Shown: piece by piece, positions 42,785-51,508 of the stretch
How the letters are laid out: every line of letters begins with the position of its first letter
How positions within the stretch are numbered: the first letter of the stretch is position 1
Source: Pseudarthrobacter sulfonivorans
GTDB lineage: Bacteria > Actinomycetota > Actinomycetes > Actinomycetales > Micrococcaceae
DNA: 64,000 nt
NCBI RefSeq assembly: GCF_014712225.1
Contig: NZ_JACXBW010000002.1
Span: 248,001 to 312,000, forward strand
Direction: 5' to 3'
Notes under the pieces: model-generated
What the model was told of the DNA's origin: nothing
The model's input: only the letters and a program-made list of their open reading frames with translations
Database searches by the model: none
Program-made: the position numbers and the translations under genes

Positions 42785-43978
42785 ATGAGCATTCAACTGA
42801 CACCGCCGGACGCTTCCGACTCAGCCTTGCTGTTGAAGGCGCCGGATGCCCCGGAAATCGTAAACGAAGATGCAGCTCCCGGCATGGTCCCGGTTCCACC
42901 CGAACGCCAGACCGAGATCAACGCCCAGGCCCGGGCGTTCATCGCGGAAGTCGCTCAGATGAACCCGCACAGCCCCGAATACACGTCCAAAATCGACGGC
43001 ATCAACCGGCTCGCCGGCGAACAGCTGGTGGCATCCTCGAACACGTCCAGCCGCCTGCTCGAGCGATCCTCGACGTCCCTGGCCGGCGCCAAGAAATCCG
43101 GGAGCAACGCCCAGGTTCAGGTCGCTTCCACGTTGGGCGAGCTTCGATCAACTGTCGAGGACCTGACCCCCAACGGCGCGGACCTCAGTGTGGGACGCAA
43201 GATTCTGGGCATCATCCCGGGCGGCAACAAGCTCGCCAAGTACTTCCAAAAGTACGAATCGGCGCAGACACAGCTGGACAAGATCATCAAGTCCCTGATG
43301 TCCGGCCAGGACGAATTGCTCAAGGACAACGCCAGCCTCGCCCAGGAGAAGACCAATCTCTGGGAAACGATGCAGGGCCTGAGCGAGTACGCCGTCTTCG
43401 CCAAAGCCCTGGACGCGGCCACCGCCGACAAGATCAGCTCCATGAAGCTGTCCGGCCAGATCGAGGAAGCGAACAAGCTCGACTCCGACGTGCTGTTCCC
43501 CATCCGGCAGCGCCACCAGGACATCCTGACCCAGCTGGCCGTGTCGGTGCAGGGCTACCTGGCCATCGACATGATCCGCAAGAACAACACCGAGCTCATC
43601 AAGGGCGTGGAACGGGCCAGGACCACCACCATCTCCGCTCTGCGGACGGCCGTGATCGTGGCACAGGCCCTGGCCAACCAGAAGATGGTCTTGGACCAGA
43701 TCGATGCGATCAACACCACCACCAACAACATGATCCTCAAGACCAGCGAAATGCTGAAGGATCAGACTGGCCGCATCCACCAGCAGGCTGCGAGCTCCGG
43801 GGTGAGCGTCGAGACGCTCCAGAAGGCCTTCGATAACGTCTTCCAGACGATGGATGCGATCGATACTTTCCGGTCCCAGGCCAACAAGAACATGGAGGGC
43901 ACCGTCCGCGCCCTCGAAACCGGTCTCGAGCGCGCCAAGCCCTACCTGGAGCGCGTCCGCCAGCAAGAAGGCAACTAG
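42785..43978 (+). CDS. Toxic anion resistance protein TelA family
   Basis: 397 residues, start MSIQLTPPDASDSALLLKAP with AAGGA upstream. The rest is long helices with PNGADLSVGRKILGIIPGGN, KLAKYFQKYESAQTQLDKII, and LLDSGQDELLKDNA-type patterns of TelA/KlaA proteins. It is soluble and highly helical, likely to have coiled-coil parts and to act beneath the membrane. TelA is a frequent partner of TerC/TerD in tellurite- and phage-stress clusters; its biochemical role is unresolved. Confidence 0.9.
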   Translation: MSIQLTPPDASDSALLLKAPDAPEIVNEDAAPGMVPVPPERQTEINAQARAFIAEVAQMNPHSPEYTSKIDGINRLAGEQLVASSNTSSRLLERSSTSLAGAKKSGSNAQVQVASTLGELRSTVEDLTPNGADLSVGRKILGIIPGGNKLAKYFQKYESAQTQLDKIIKSLMSGQDELLKDNASLAQEKTNLWETMQGLSEYAVFAKALDAATADKISSMKLSGQIEEANKLDSDVLFPIRQRHQDILTQLAVSVQGYLAIDMIRKNNTELIKGVERARTTTISALRTAVIVAQALANQKMVLDQIDAINTTTNNMILKTSEMLKDQTGRIHQQAASSGVSVETLQKAFDNVFQTMDAIDTFRSQANKNMEGTVRALETGLERAKPYLERVRQQEGN

Positions 43979-44008
43979 TGCCGGCACCACGAAAGGCCCA
44001 GCCGCGGC

Positions 44009-44524
44009 ATGGTCGGTAAGTTCCTGGGGTCCCTGTTCGGCGCCGCTGCTGCCCGCAGCTCCGACGCCGACCAGGGGCCCGCGCCCGTGCTCGACCAGAA
44101 CACCGTGGACCTGGGTGCCAGTGGTGTGGCGCTCGACGCCCTCCGCCTCGAAATCCGGCAGGCAGGCAGCGGGGTGCCCACCCTGATCTACTCGCAGTTC
44201 CGGCAAATCGATGACCTCCTCGCGCCTTTGGTGGCCCACATGCAACAGACCGGCGCCTCCACTGAGCAGGTGGTCCTCGCCGGCGCGATCATCAGCGACT
44301 ACCTGCCCACGTCCCTGAGGACCTACCTGATGCTGCCCAAATCCGCCCGCGTGCACGGTTCCCGCGAAACGACTAGCCTGCTGGCGCAACTGGCAACCCT
44401 GCATTCCACAGTCCTGAACCTGAACCAGCAGGTCCGCAGCGGCGCCGCGACCGAACTGGCCATTCACGGGAGGTTCCTCCAGGACAAGTTCGATCTGGGC
44501 AGCCTCCATTTGGAAGGACAGTAG
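44009..44524 (+). CDS. Ter-operon-associated protein, unrecognised (171 aa)
   Basis: MVGKFLGSLFGAAAARSSDA, then helical segments VPTLIYSQFRQIDDLLAPLV and QVVLAGAIISDYLPTSLRTY, then LLAQLATLHSTVLNLNQQVR. An amphipathic N-terminus (GKFLGSLFGAA) could touch the membrane. No family recognised. It sits 30 bp after telA, and its TAG overlaps the next gene's GTG (TAGTG). The pairing with TelA suggests a direct partner. Confidence 0.75.
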   Translation: MVGKFLGSLFGAAAARSSDADQGPAPVLDQNTVDLGASGVALDALRLEIRQAGSGVPTLIYSQFRQIDDLLAPLVAHMQQTGASTEQVVLAGAIISDYLPTSLRTYLMLPKSARVHGSRETTSLLAQLATLHSTVLNLNQQVRSGAATELAIHGRFLQDKFDLGSLHLEGQ

Positions 44525-45075
44525 TGGCGTCAATGATCCCTGGCAGCAACGCTGCCCTGACTGCCGAGAACCCCGGCCTTCGTAAAGTACTGGTGGCATT
44601 CGGATGGACCATCACCCAAAGCCTCGGACCCCAGGCCGAGCTTGTCCCGATGGCCATCATGTGCGGCCAGGACGGGCTGGCCCTCTCCGACGACCATCTG
44701 GTCTTCTTCAACCAGCTGGCGACCCCCGAGGGCAGCATGGAATTCGTCGGGGCGGACGACCAGGAGCAAATCGACGTCGACCTGGCCGCCGTGCCGGAGG
44801 ATGTGCGGAAAATCGCCTTCGTTGTCTACGTGGATCCCGATCTGCGCGGGCCGGGGAACTTCGGCGCCGTCAAGAACGCCTACGTGCGGTTGGCGGACGA
44901 AACCCACCGCGAACTCCTTAGGTTCGATATTCCGTCGGGAAATCAGATGCAGGTCAAGGCCATGCTGTTCGGGGAACTCTACCGGCACAGCGGCGGCTGG
45001 AAGTTCCGGGCCATCGGCCAGGGCTACCAGAACGGGCTTGCCGGTGTGGCAGCCGACTACAAGCTGGCGCTCTGA
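44524..45075 (+). CDS. Divergent TerD-family protein, paralogue 4 (calcium-site residues missing)
   Basis: 183 residues from a GTG overlapping the upstream stop. The fold is clearly TerD (LVAFGWTITQSLGPQAELVP; DHLVFFNQLATPEGSMEF; KFRAIGQGYQNGLAGVAADY). However, the first acidic segment DLDASA is replaced by LVPMAIMC, and the GDNRTGxGxGDDE loop is shortened to VGADDQEQ. It therefore probably does not bind calcium as its three neighbours do, and may be a structural or inhibitory subunit. Confidence 0.85.
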   Translation: MASMIPGSNAALTAENPGLRKVLVAFGWTITQSLGPQAELVPMAIMCGQDGLALSDDHLVFFNQLATPEGSMEFVGADDQEQIDVDLAAVPEDVRKIAFVVYVDPDLRGPGNFGAVKNAYVRLADETHRELLRFDIPSGNQMQVKAMLFGELYRHSGGWKFRAIGQGYQNGLAGVAADYKLAL

Positions 45076-45076
45076 C

Positions 45077-45865
45077 ATGGACCATCACGCGCGACGCCCG
45101 CGCCCCGACATCACCTACCTTTCCCGCCGCATCCGGCCGACAAGTACCCCCACCGGACCCGAACCCGGCCGCATCCCCGCAGCCCGCACGGACGTATCAC
45201 TGAGCCCCGCGCCGTCGTCGGGCCTCAGCCTGGAGCGCCCGACAGCCAGTTCAGTGGGCCTCAGCCTGGAACGCCCCCGGGCGGGCACCGGCGGACCCGG
45301 CACCGGCGACAGAGGATCCCGCCCAACCCTGCTGGCACCCGTCCGTGACTCCGCACGGCTTTTCAGCGCACCGGGCTTCACGGACACTCGCCAGCTGTCG
45401 GAGGACGCGCCCATCGTGCGGCTCAATGCACGGCAGTCCGGCATCGGGACGCTGCTGGTCCACGGCGCGCGGTCGACAGCCTGGGAGGACATCGACCAGG
45501 TGACAGGCGCTGAAAACGTCCACGGTGAGACAGCCGGCGTTGCCAGCCCGACCGCCGGAAACAGAAAACTGGTGGCCTTCCACGACGGGTCCGCTGCCGT
45601 TACACTCAGACACGTCCAACGGTTCCGGCGCGCGATCTTCATCGCGCAGGACGAGCCGCTGGTTGTCAGTCTCTTTGGGGAAGCCGCACTGGCCGTTTCC
45701 CCCAAGACCCCGGACGGCAAGAGTGCGGTCCTGTATATCTCCCGCATCGACAGCCTCCTTGAGCTTCGGGCGGACTACGTCGAGGCCGCTGACGACCAAG
45801 CCATCTGGGCTGGCTTCGGCTTCACCATGACCACTCCGACACACGTGCACACTGGCCGCCGCTAG
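45077..45865 (+). CDS. Ter-operon-associated protein with GLSLERP repeats (262 aa)
   Basis: It starts MDHHARRPRPDITYLSRRIR, two bases after the paralogue-4 stop (TGACATG), without a strong ribosome site, so translation is coupled. The N-terminal 80 residues are basic and Pro/Ser-rich with a repeat (SGLSLERPTASSVGLSLERP). The remaining part is a globular beta-rich domain (LVAFHDGSAAVTLRHVQRFR, AIFIAQDEPLVVSLFGEAAL) with some similarity in pattern to TerD beta-sandwiches. The repeat echoes the GLSLTKG opening of TerD. Family not recognised. The frame is open further upstream only as a shadow of the terD gene. Confidence 0.75.
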   Translation: MDHHARRPRPDITYLSRRIRPTSTPTGPEPGRIPAARTDVSLSPAPSSGLSLERPTASSVGLSLERPRAGTGGPGTGDRGSRPTLLAPVRDSARLFSAPGFTDTRQLSEDAPIVRLNARQSGIGTLLVHGARSTAWEDIDQVTGAENVHGETAGVASPTAGNRKLVAFHDGSAAVTLRHVQRFRRAIFIAQDEPLVVSLFGEAALAVSPKTPDGKSAVLYISRIDSLLELRADYVEAADDQAIWAGFGFTMTTPTHVHTGRR

Positions 45866-45893
45866 CATATTCTGCGCCACATTTTGGGGATAA

Positions 45894-47081
45894 ATGCGAC
45901 ATTTTAAATCTTTGAGCCAGCCCGAACGTGACCGGCTCTTTCTCCTGCCGCCCGAAGAACTATCGCGGAACTCCCACCCTGGCCTGCTCGCCGTCGCCCT
46001 CGGCGCGACGCTCTACTCGCCGGCGAACCGGCCGGGCCTGGCGAAGGGGGTGCTCAAGCAGGCGGAACGCGGCTGCATCAGCTTCGTCCTGTGTTTGGAG
46101 GACTCCGTGGCGGACGATGACGTAGCGGGTGCCGAAACAAGCCTCCTCGAGGCGCTGGCTGAACTCGCTGCCCAGCCCGGTGGCGTGGCGCTCCCGCTCG
46201 TGTTCATCAGGTGCCGGACCGCCGAACAACTCCTCGACGTCGGCCGGCGGGCGGGGTCCGCACTCGACGTCGTGGCGGGCTTCGTGCTGCCCAAATTCGA
46301 GAACGAAACCGGCCGGGGACAGGCCTTTTTCGCGGCGCTGCGCCAGCTGAACCGTGAGGCCGGCCGGACTGAGCCTGGGCCCAACCCGCCGCCGCTCCTG
46401 GCGATGCCCATCATCGAGGACCCCGTGACGACGCATGTGGAGACCAGGACGGCCGCCTTGCACAACGCACTGGCCGTGGTCAACGCCAACCGGGACCTGG
46501 TCCTGTGCATCCGCATTGGTGCCACGGACATGTCCGGCGCCTTCGGGCTCCGCCGGTCACGGGACCTGACCATCTATCACGTCAATGTGGTGGCCAACGT
46601 GATTGGCGACGTTGTAAACGTCTTCGGCCGGACAGGCAGCAGCTGGGTCATCACCGGACCCGTCTGGGAGCACTTCTCCAACAAGGAGCGCGTCCTGCGC
46701 CCCCTCCTGCGGGCCACGCCGTTCAGCAACGTCAATGAGGATGCCCTGCGGCAGCGTTTGCTGCTGGAAAACCTCGACGGGCTGATCCGCGAAATCGAAC
46801 TCGATCAGGCCAACGGCCTGCTGGGCAAAACCGTCATCCACCCGAGCCATGTCCCTGTGGTGCATTCGATGTCGGTTGTCAGCCACGAGGAGTACCTGGA
46901 TGCCGCCGACATCGCCGCCGGCCTTTCCGGCGGAGTCCAGGCCTCGTCCTATGGAAACAAGATGAACGAGCACAAGCCGCACCGTTCGTGGGCTGAACGA
47001 ACCCTGTTGCGGGCCCGGGCCTTCGGAGTGGCAAACCCCGGAATAAGTTTTGCAGAGCTCCTGGAAGCGAGTATGAAATGA
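45894..47081 (+). CDS. HpcH/HpaI-citrate lyase-like C-C bond lyase of the ter biosynthetic module
   Basis: 395 residues. CitE/HpcH-like TIM-barrel motifs: ISFVLCLEDSVADDDVAGAE, then GFVLPKFENETGRGQAFFAA, then LLAMPIIEDPVT and ARAFGVANPGIS at the end. The Glu/Asp (LEDSV) and the PKFE strand are typical metal and substrate positions. This lyase is the known first member of the lyase/phosphoribosyltransferase/HAD trio in ter loci, proposed from comparative genomics to make a nucleoside-like metabolite. Its stop overlaps the next ATG (ATGA). Cytoplasmic. Confidence 0.88.
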   Translation: MRHFKSLSQPERDRLFLLPPEELSRNSHPGLLAVALGATLYSPANRPGLAKGVLKQAERGCISFVLCLEDSVADDDVAGAETSLLEALAELAAQPGGVALPLVFIRCRTAEQLLDVGRRAGSALDVVAGFVLPKFENETGRGQAFFAALRQLNREAGRTEPGPNPPPLLAMPIIEDPVTTHVETRTAALHNALAVVNANRDLVLCIRIGATDMSGAFGLRRSRDLTIYHVNVVANVIGDVVNVFGRTGSSWVITGPVWEHFSNKERVLRPLLRATPFSNVNEDALRQRLLLENLDGLIREIELDQANGLLGKTVIHPSHVPVVHSMSVVSHEEYLDAADIAAGLSGGVQASSYGNKMNEHKPHRSWAERTLLRARAFGVANPGISFAELLEASMK

Positions 47082-49648
47082 CCGTCGCCGAATCCCTCCA
47101 TGCGGATCCCGCCGCAGAATTCGCTGAGTGGGGATTCACCGTCGCGCCCGGCGCCCTGCCCAGCCTCTTGCCGGTCACACAGCTGGTGGACCTGGCCCTG
47201 CGCCGAAACCCCAAGCGCGCGCATCTTCTGGTCTCACGGGTACTGGCAAAACACGTGCCCACCGAGCCGGGAATCGCGGAGGCGGCGGGCCTGTTGTTGG
47301 GGCTGCTGGTGCGCGGCGCCCTCGGCCCCCTGGACAGGGCACTCATCACCGACGCCGCGTCCCGGTTCGAGGCACTGCTGACCGGGGATCCGGCCGCATC
47401 GGGCCGGGCCGCATCCGACCGGGCCGCGGCGATCGCTGACCTCTGCAGGGATCTGCGCGGCCAACCAGCCTGTCCGGACGTCGCCACCATCGGCTATGCC
47501 GAAACCGCAACGGGGTTGGGCCAGCTCGTGGCCGATTCCCTGGGCTCCTATTACATCCACTCCACCCGCCACGCAGTGGCCGGCATGGATGCGGTACGCC
47601 CGTACGCGGCCTTCGAAGAGTCCCACTCCCATGCCACCTCGCACCAGCTGTTCCCCACCCGGCATTCATCCCTCCGCGGCGCCAACACCGTCGTCCTGGT
47701 TGACGATGAGCTCAGCACCGGCGCAACCATCATCAACACCATCACGGCCCTCCACCAGGCGTCCGCCCACCAGCATTACGTTGTTGCTTCACTGATTGAC
47801 CTGCGGCCGGAGCCGGACAGAACAAAGCTGGACAACCTGGCGGCCGAGCTGGCCTGCAGGATCACCGTGGTCAGCCTTGCCACCGGCGCGATCGATTTGC
47901 CTGACGATCTGCCGGCCAAGGCAGCCTCACTTGTGGGCCAGTTCGCGTCCCCGGATGTCCTCACCCCCAAACGCGGAGAGGTGTCCGTCCTCGATCTCAC
48001 CGTGCGCGTTTGCGCCATTCGAAGTGCCCGGTTCGGCAACGGCACCCGTCCCGGGCCGGGTGCCATTCCTGACCGCATTGCAGACGAACTGGCCGCGGTT
48101 GTGGCGCCCGCAGGCAGCCTGCTGATCCTGGCCACCGAGGAGTTCATGGCACTGCCGCTGGCAACGGCGTCCTCCCTGCAGGTAAGGCTGCCCGGGGTTA
48201 CGGTCCGCTATTCCACCAGTACCCGCTCCCCCATCGCCGTCATTGACCGCGAGGGGTATCCGGTCCGGTCGGCAGTGACGTTCAACAGCCATGATGCAAC
48301 CACCGATGGTCCCGGTCAGCGCTTTGCCTATAACTTCAACCACGCCGGGCAGCGGTTTGACCAGGTGGTGGTCATGGCCGAACCGGGCACGCCAGAAGCT
48401 GCCTTGACGGGCCCCGGAAGCATCGCCGAGGCGGTGTCCGAAACGGGTGCGAGCGTGCAGGTGGTGCTGCTGGGCGCGGAGCGGCCGTTCCCGACACCGG
48501 GTCAGGGGCCCTCCTTTGGTTCGTACCAGGCAGGCGAAGTGCAGTGGTTGATCAAGGACCTCAGCTTTGCTGAGCTGGAAGCCCCTACCGCTGAACGGGA
48601 GGCTGCGATCCAGTCGGGCCGGGCCAATTACGCAGAATCCCTGCCGGAGGAATATGAGCCCTCGCGTGAGTACCAGGACCTGTACAACGATGCTTTGTCC
48701 AGGTCGGCGGCACGGGTGGCTCACGCCGTCGGCACGGTAACCGAACAGGTGCTGGCACTCCGGGATGGCTCGCCGGTCCTCGTATCCCTGGCACGGGCGG
48801 GCACACCGGTCGGAATCCTGATGAAGCGCTGGGCCAAGCAGGTGCACGGCGTCGACCTCCCCCATTACACGGCGAGCATCGTGCGGGGCGTCGGCATCGA
48901 CCAGACAGCCCTGAGCCACCTCGCCAGCCACTACGCACCGGAACGGATCATGTTCGTGGACGGCTGGACCGGCAAAGGCGCCATCGCCCGTGAACTGAGG
49001 ACGGCGGTTGAGGACTTTGCGCGCACCGACGGGGCACGGTTCAGCCCGGAACTGGCAGTACTGGCCGACCCGGGGCACTGTACGGAAATATTCGGCACCA
49101 GGGACGATTTCCTGATTCCCTCGGCGTGCCTGAACTCGACTGTATCCGGGCTGGTGTCACGCACCGTCTTCAACCGGGACCTCATCTTCCCCGACGATTT
49201 CCATGGGGCAAAGTATTACCGGCACCTGGCGGCAGAGGACGTTTCTGCAGCCTTCCTTGACGCTGTGTCCCGGCGGTTCGTCGAGGTACAGGACAGCGTT
49301 CTTACGACGGCGGCAGGAGCCGTGCCGGACGATGCCGGCTCCCGCGTGGCGGACTGGTCAGGGTGGGCCGCCGTCGACCGGATCAGCCAGGAATACGGGA
49401 TCAACAACACAAATCTCGTGAAACCCGGGGTGGGTGAAACGACACGGGTCCTGCTGCGCCGCGTCCCCTGGAAGATTCTGGTGCGGTCAACCTCCAAGGA
49501 AGACGTGCAGCACGTGCTCCTGTTGGCCAGGCTCCGCGGCGTGGAGGTGGTCTACGTGGAAGACCTCCCGTATACGTGTGTCGGCCTGATCCATCCCCTG
49601 CACCGTCCCGGGCCAACGGGCACTGAAAAGAAGGCGGCAGCACTATGA
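47078..49648 (+). CDS. Fused phosphoribosyltransferase - TRSP - StiP - PELOTA protein (856 aa)
   Basis: Several ter-module domains are joined in one chain. An N-terminal orotate-PRTase-like domain has the PRPP loop VVLVDDELSTGATIINTIT. A TRSP-like middle region follows. Next is a StiP-like PRTase-related domain (LVSLARAGTPVGILMKRWAK; RIMFVDGWTGKGAIARELRT). The C-terminal PELOTA-type RNA-binding domain reads PWKILVRSTSKEDVQHVLLL, ARLRGVEVVYVEDLPYTCVG. In other genomes these are often separate genes. It starts at ATG 47078, overlapping the lyase stop, and overlaps the HAD gene by ATGA, so the three proteins are made together. Confidence 0.87.
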   Translation: MTVAESLHADPAAEFAEWGFTVAPGALPSLLPVTQLVDLALRRNPKRAHLLVSRVLAKHVPTEPGIAEAAGLLLGLLVRGALGPLDRALITDAASRFEALLTGDPAASGRAASDRAAAIADLCRDLRGQPACPDVATIGYAETATGLGQLVADSLGSYYIHSTRHAVAGMDAVRPYAAFEESHSHATSHQLFPTRHSSLRGANTVVLVDDELSTGATIINTITALHQASAHQHYVVASLIDLRPEPDRTKLDNLAAELACRITVVSLATGAIDLPDDLPAKAASLVGQFASPDVLTPKRGEVSVLDLTVRVCAIRSARFGNGTRPGPGAIPDRIADELAAVVAPAGSLLILATEEFMALPLATASSLQVRLPGVTVRYSTSTRSPIAVIDREGYPVRSAVTFNSHDATTDGPGQRFAYNFNHAGQRFDQVVVMAEPGTPEAALTGPGSIAEAVSETGASVQVVLLGAERPFPTPGQGPSFGSYQAGEVQWLIKDLSFAELEAPTAEREAAIQSGRANYAESLPEEYEPSREYQDLYNDALSRSAARVAHAVGTVTEQVLALRDGSPVLVSLARAGTPVGILMKRWAKQVHGVDLPHYTASIVRGVGIDQTALSHLASHYAPERIMFVDGWTGKGAIARELRTAVEDFARTDGARFSPELAVLADPGHCTEIFGTRDDFLIPSACLNSTVSGLVSRTVFNRDLIFPDDFHGAKYYRHLAAEDVSAAFLDAVSRRFVEVQDSVLTTAAGAVPDDAGSRVADWSGWAAVDRISQEYGINNTNLVKPGVGETTRVLLRRVPWKILVRSTSKEDVQHVLLLARLRGVEVVYVEDLPYTCVGLIHPLHRPGPTGTEKKAAAL

Positions 49649-50526
49649 CCACACTGGCCAGCGGAATTGACCTCCCTGAATCCCCGACCATCGGCAACGC
49701 CTCGGTGATGGTGGCATGCGATCTTGACCGGACACTCATCTACTCGGCCAATTCCATGGCCCTGCAGTGTGCCGACAGTTCTGCTCCCTCGCTGGTGGTG
49801 GCAGAGGTTTATGAGGGAGCGCCGTTGTCCTTCATGACACGCGCAGCCTGGAACGTCCTTGAACGGCTCGTGCACCATGCCGTCTTCGTTCCGGTCACCA
49901 CACGCACGGTGCAGCAGTTCCGGCGCGTGAATATCCCCGGCCGGGACAGGGGCTACGCGGTAACAACGAACGGGGCAGTCCTCCTGCACGACGGAGTCCC
50001 TGATCCGGCGTGGTCGAAATTCATCCACGACTCTGTCGAGGCCAACTGCGCACCCTTGCAGGAAGTACACGAACGCCTCCTTGGCCCGGCCAGGCCGCCG
50101 GCAATTCTGCGGGGCCGCGTAGCTGAAGACACCTTCGTGTACAGCATCGTCAACCGTGAAGAACTATCCGCCGACTATCTGGAAGAACTGCGGGAGTGGT
50201 GCCAGGAGCGCGGCTGGACCACGTCGCTCCAGGGCAGGAAGCTGTATTGCGTCCCTTCACCTGTCACCAAGGAGGCGGCCTTGGCGGAGATCCGACGCCG
50301 GCAGCCCGTCGATGTCCTATTGGCGGCCGGCGATTCAAGGCTGGACGCCGGTATGTTGCGGCTTGCCGACGTCGCCACCAGGCCAGCCCATGGTGAGCTC
50401 CATCAGGACGGGTTCCAACGTGCAAATCTCAGCGTGACTTCCGCAACCGGAATCATGGCCGGCGAGGAGATCCTTCACTTCGCCGCAGCGCACCTCCCTG
50501 CGCTGCAGAGGGCTCTGGAAAACTGA
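49645..50526 (+). CDS. HAD-family phosphatase of the ter biosynthetic module
   Basis: 293 residues. The HAD motif I is VMVACDLDRTLIYSANSM (DxDxT, nucleophile Asp), motif II VFVPVTTRTVQQFRRV (Thr), motif III KEAALAEI, and motif IV LLAAGDSRLDAGML with the acidic pair. The cap arrangement resembles sucrose-phosphatase/Cof-type HADs. It presumably removes phosphate from the product of the upstream phosphoribosyltransferase. Last gene of the ter operon, followed by an inverted repeat that may end transcription. Confidence 0.87.
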   Translation: MTTLASGIDLPESPTIGNASVMVACDLDRTLIYSANSMALQCADSSAPSLVVAEVYEGAPLSFMTRAAWNVLERLVHHAVFVPVTTRTVQQFRRVNIPGRDRGYAVTTNGAVLLHDGVPDPAWSKFIHDSVEANCAPLQEVHERLLGPARPPAILRGRVAEDTFVYSIVNREELSADYLEELREWCQERGWTTSLQGRKLYCVPSPVTKEAALAEIRRRQPVDVLLAAGDSRLDAGMLRLADVATRPAHGELHQDGFQRANLSVTSATGIMAGEEILHFAAAHLPALQRALEN

Positions 50527-50531
50527 CCGGA

Positions 50532-50598
50532 CGCTCTCTCACTTAATGCCCATTAATTCCAATCCCTCTCTCACTCTCTTTAGAAAAGTGAGAGAGCG
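50532..50598. repeat. Inverted repeat with a duplicated left arm after the ter operon
   Basis: CGCTCTCTCACTT (50532-50544) pairs perfectly with AAGTGAGAGAGCG (50586-50598) across 41 nt. A second copy, CTCTCTCACT at 50566-50575, can instead pair with AGTGAGAGAG (50587-50596) as a tight hairpin with an 11-nt loop. Only one of the two pairings can form at a time. It begins 6 bp after the HAD stop and overlaps the 3' end of the reverse gene remnant. It could be a bidirectional terminator or a copy of a dispersed repeat; no T-run follows. Confidence 0.65.
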
Positions 50599-50760
50599 CT
50601 GGTCAAAAACCCGCGTTAATTGATAGAGCGTCGGGCGCCGAACCGCCGCCGTGGATGCATCAGCCCCCGTGAACCGGACGCGCGGATCGGGTTGTCCCTC
50701 CCACAACAGCTGCTCACCTTGGCGGAGAAGGGGAAGAATGCGGCTTCGTGGGTCGCTCAT
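50539..50760 (-). pseudogene. 5' fragment of a small membrane-protein gene (PH-domain-like type)
   Basis: From the ATG at 50760 the reading is MSDPRSRILPLLRQGEQLLW, then EGQPDPRVRFTGADA. This is the usual opening of actinobacterial membrane proteins with a PH-like (bPH) domain, normally continuing into two transmembrane helices. After residue 35 the similarity ends and a charged, unrelated sequence runs to the stop at 50539, inside the inverted repeat. Truncation by deletion next to that repeat is the simplest reading. Confidence 0.5.
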
Positions 50761-50842
50761 GCCCGAAGTCTTGCAGAGCCCCTGCCCCACGGGAACGGGC
50801 AGCACTGCCGAAACATCGGGACCGGGATTCTCCATAAAGCTC

Positions 50843-51508
50843 TTATTCGAGTCTGGACAGGCTCAACAGGGCCCGCCGGACAGGCGGCACCAGCCAGGCA
50901 ACAGTGGCAACCGCTATGACACCGCCGGCAATGAGTACCACCGGCACGGCGTCAAACGGTTCCGCGCCGCCCGTCTGGGTTGCAGCGGAGGTGACAACCG
51001 CTGATGGCGACGCCGCCGGCGACGGTACGGTGACCGCCGTCGGGCCCGCCGAAGCACTGGGAACTGCCGCTGCCCCCGGCACTCCCGCGGCCGCAGGCTC
51101 GGCGGGCATGACTTCCTCCGCAGCAGCGGGGGCCTCCGCGGCCGGGGCGTAGTATCCGTCCGTTTGCGGCGGGACGTAGGCGGGAGCCGGCACCGGTGCG
51201 GGCTGCGGGGCTGCCGGTACCGGTGCAGGCTGCACCGGCACGGGCTGGACCGAACCCGGCTGGACGGGAACAGGCTGGATCCAGGGCTGCTCCACGGTGG
51301 GGACCGGAGGAGTGGGAACATAGGTGGGTTCCACCGGCGCCGGTTCGGGTTCCACCGGGACCTTGCCGTCGTTCGGGTCGTAGCAGTACCGGATGCCGTC
51401 GGACATCCAGCACACATACTCGGCATATGCCGGGGCGGGTGCCAGAAGCATCGCGCCTCCGGCCATCAGCGCCACCGCGGCTGCGCGCCGCAACATCATC
51501 AATTCCAC
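50843..51508 (-). CDS. Secreted Pro/Ala-rich protein with C-terminal transmembrane helix
   Basis: About 221 residues. Signal peptide MLRRAAAVALMAGGAMLLAP ending APAYA, then a short Cys-containing segment EYVCWMSDGIRYCYDPNDG. A long Pro/Val/Ala/Gln-rich region follows (IQPVPVQPGSVQPVPVQPAP), then one hydrophobic helix (VVLIAGGVIAVATVAWLVPP) and a basic tail. This layout fits a cell-wall-spanning surface protein held by its C-terminus. GTG 51508 has GGGGGA eight bases upstream and is preferred. Low-complexity composition prevents assignment to a family. Confidence 0.75.
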   Translation of the reverse strand: MELMMLRRAAAVALMAGGAMLLAPAPAYAEYVCWMSDGIRYCYDPNDGKVPVEPEPAPVEPTYVPTPPVPTVEQPWIQPVPVQPGSVQPVPVQPAPVPAAPQPAPVPAPAYVPPQTDGYYAPAAEAPAAAEEVMPAEPAAAGVPGAAAVPSASAGPTAVTVPSPAASPSAVVTSAATQTGGAEPFDAVPVVLIAGGVIAVATVAWLVPPVRRALLSLSRLE

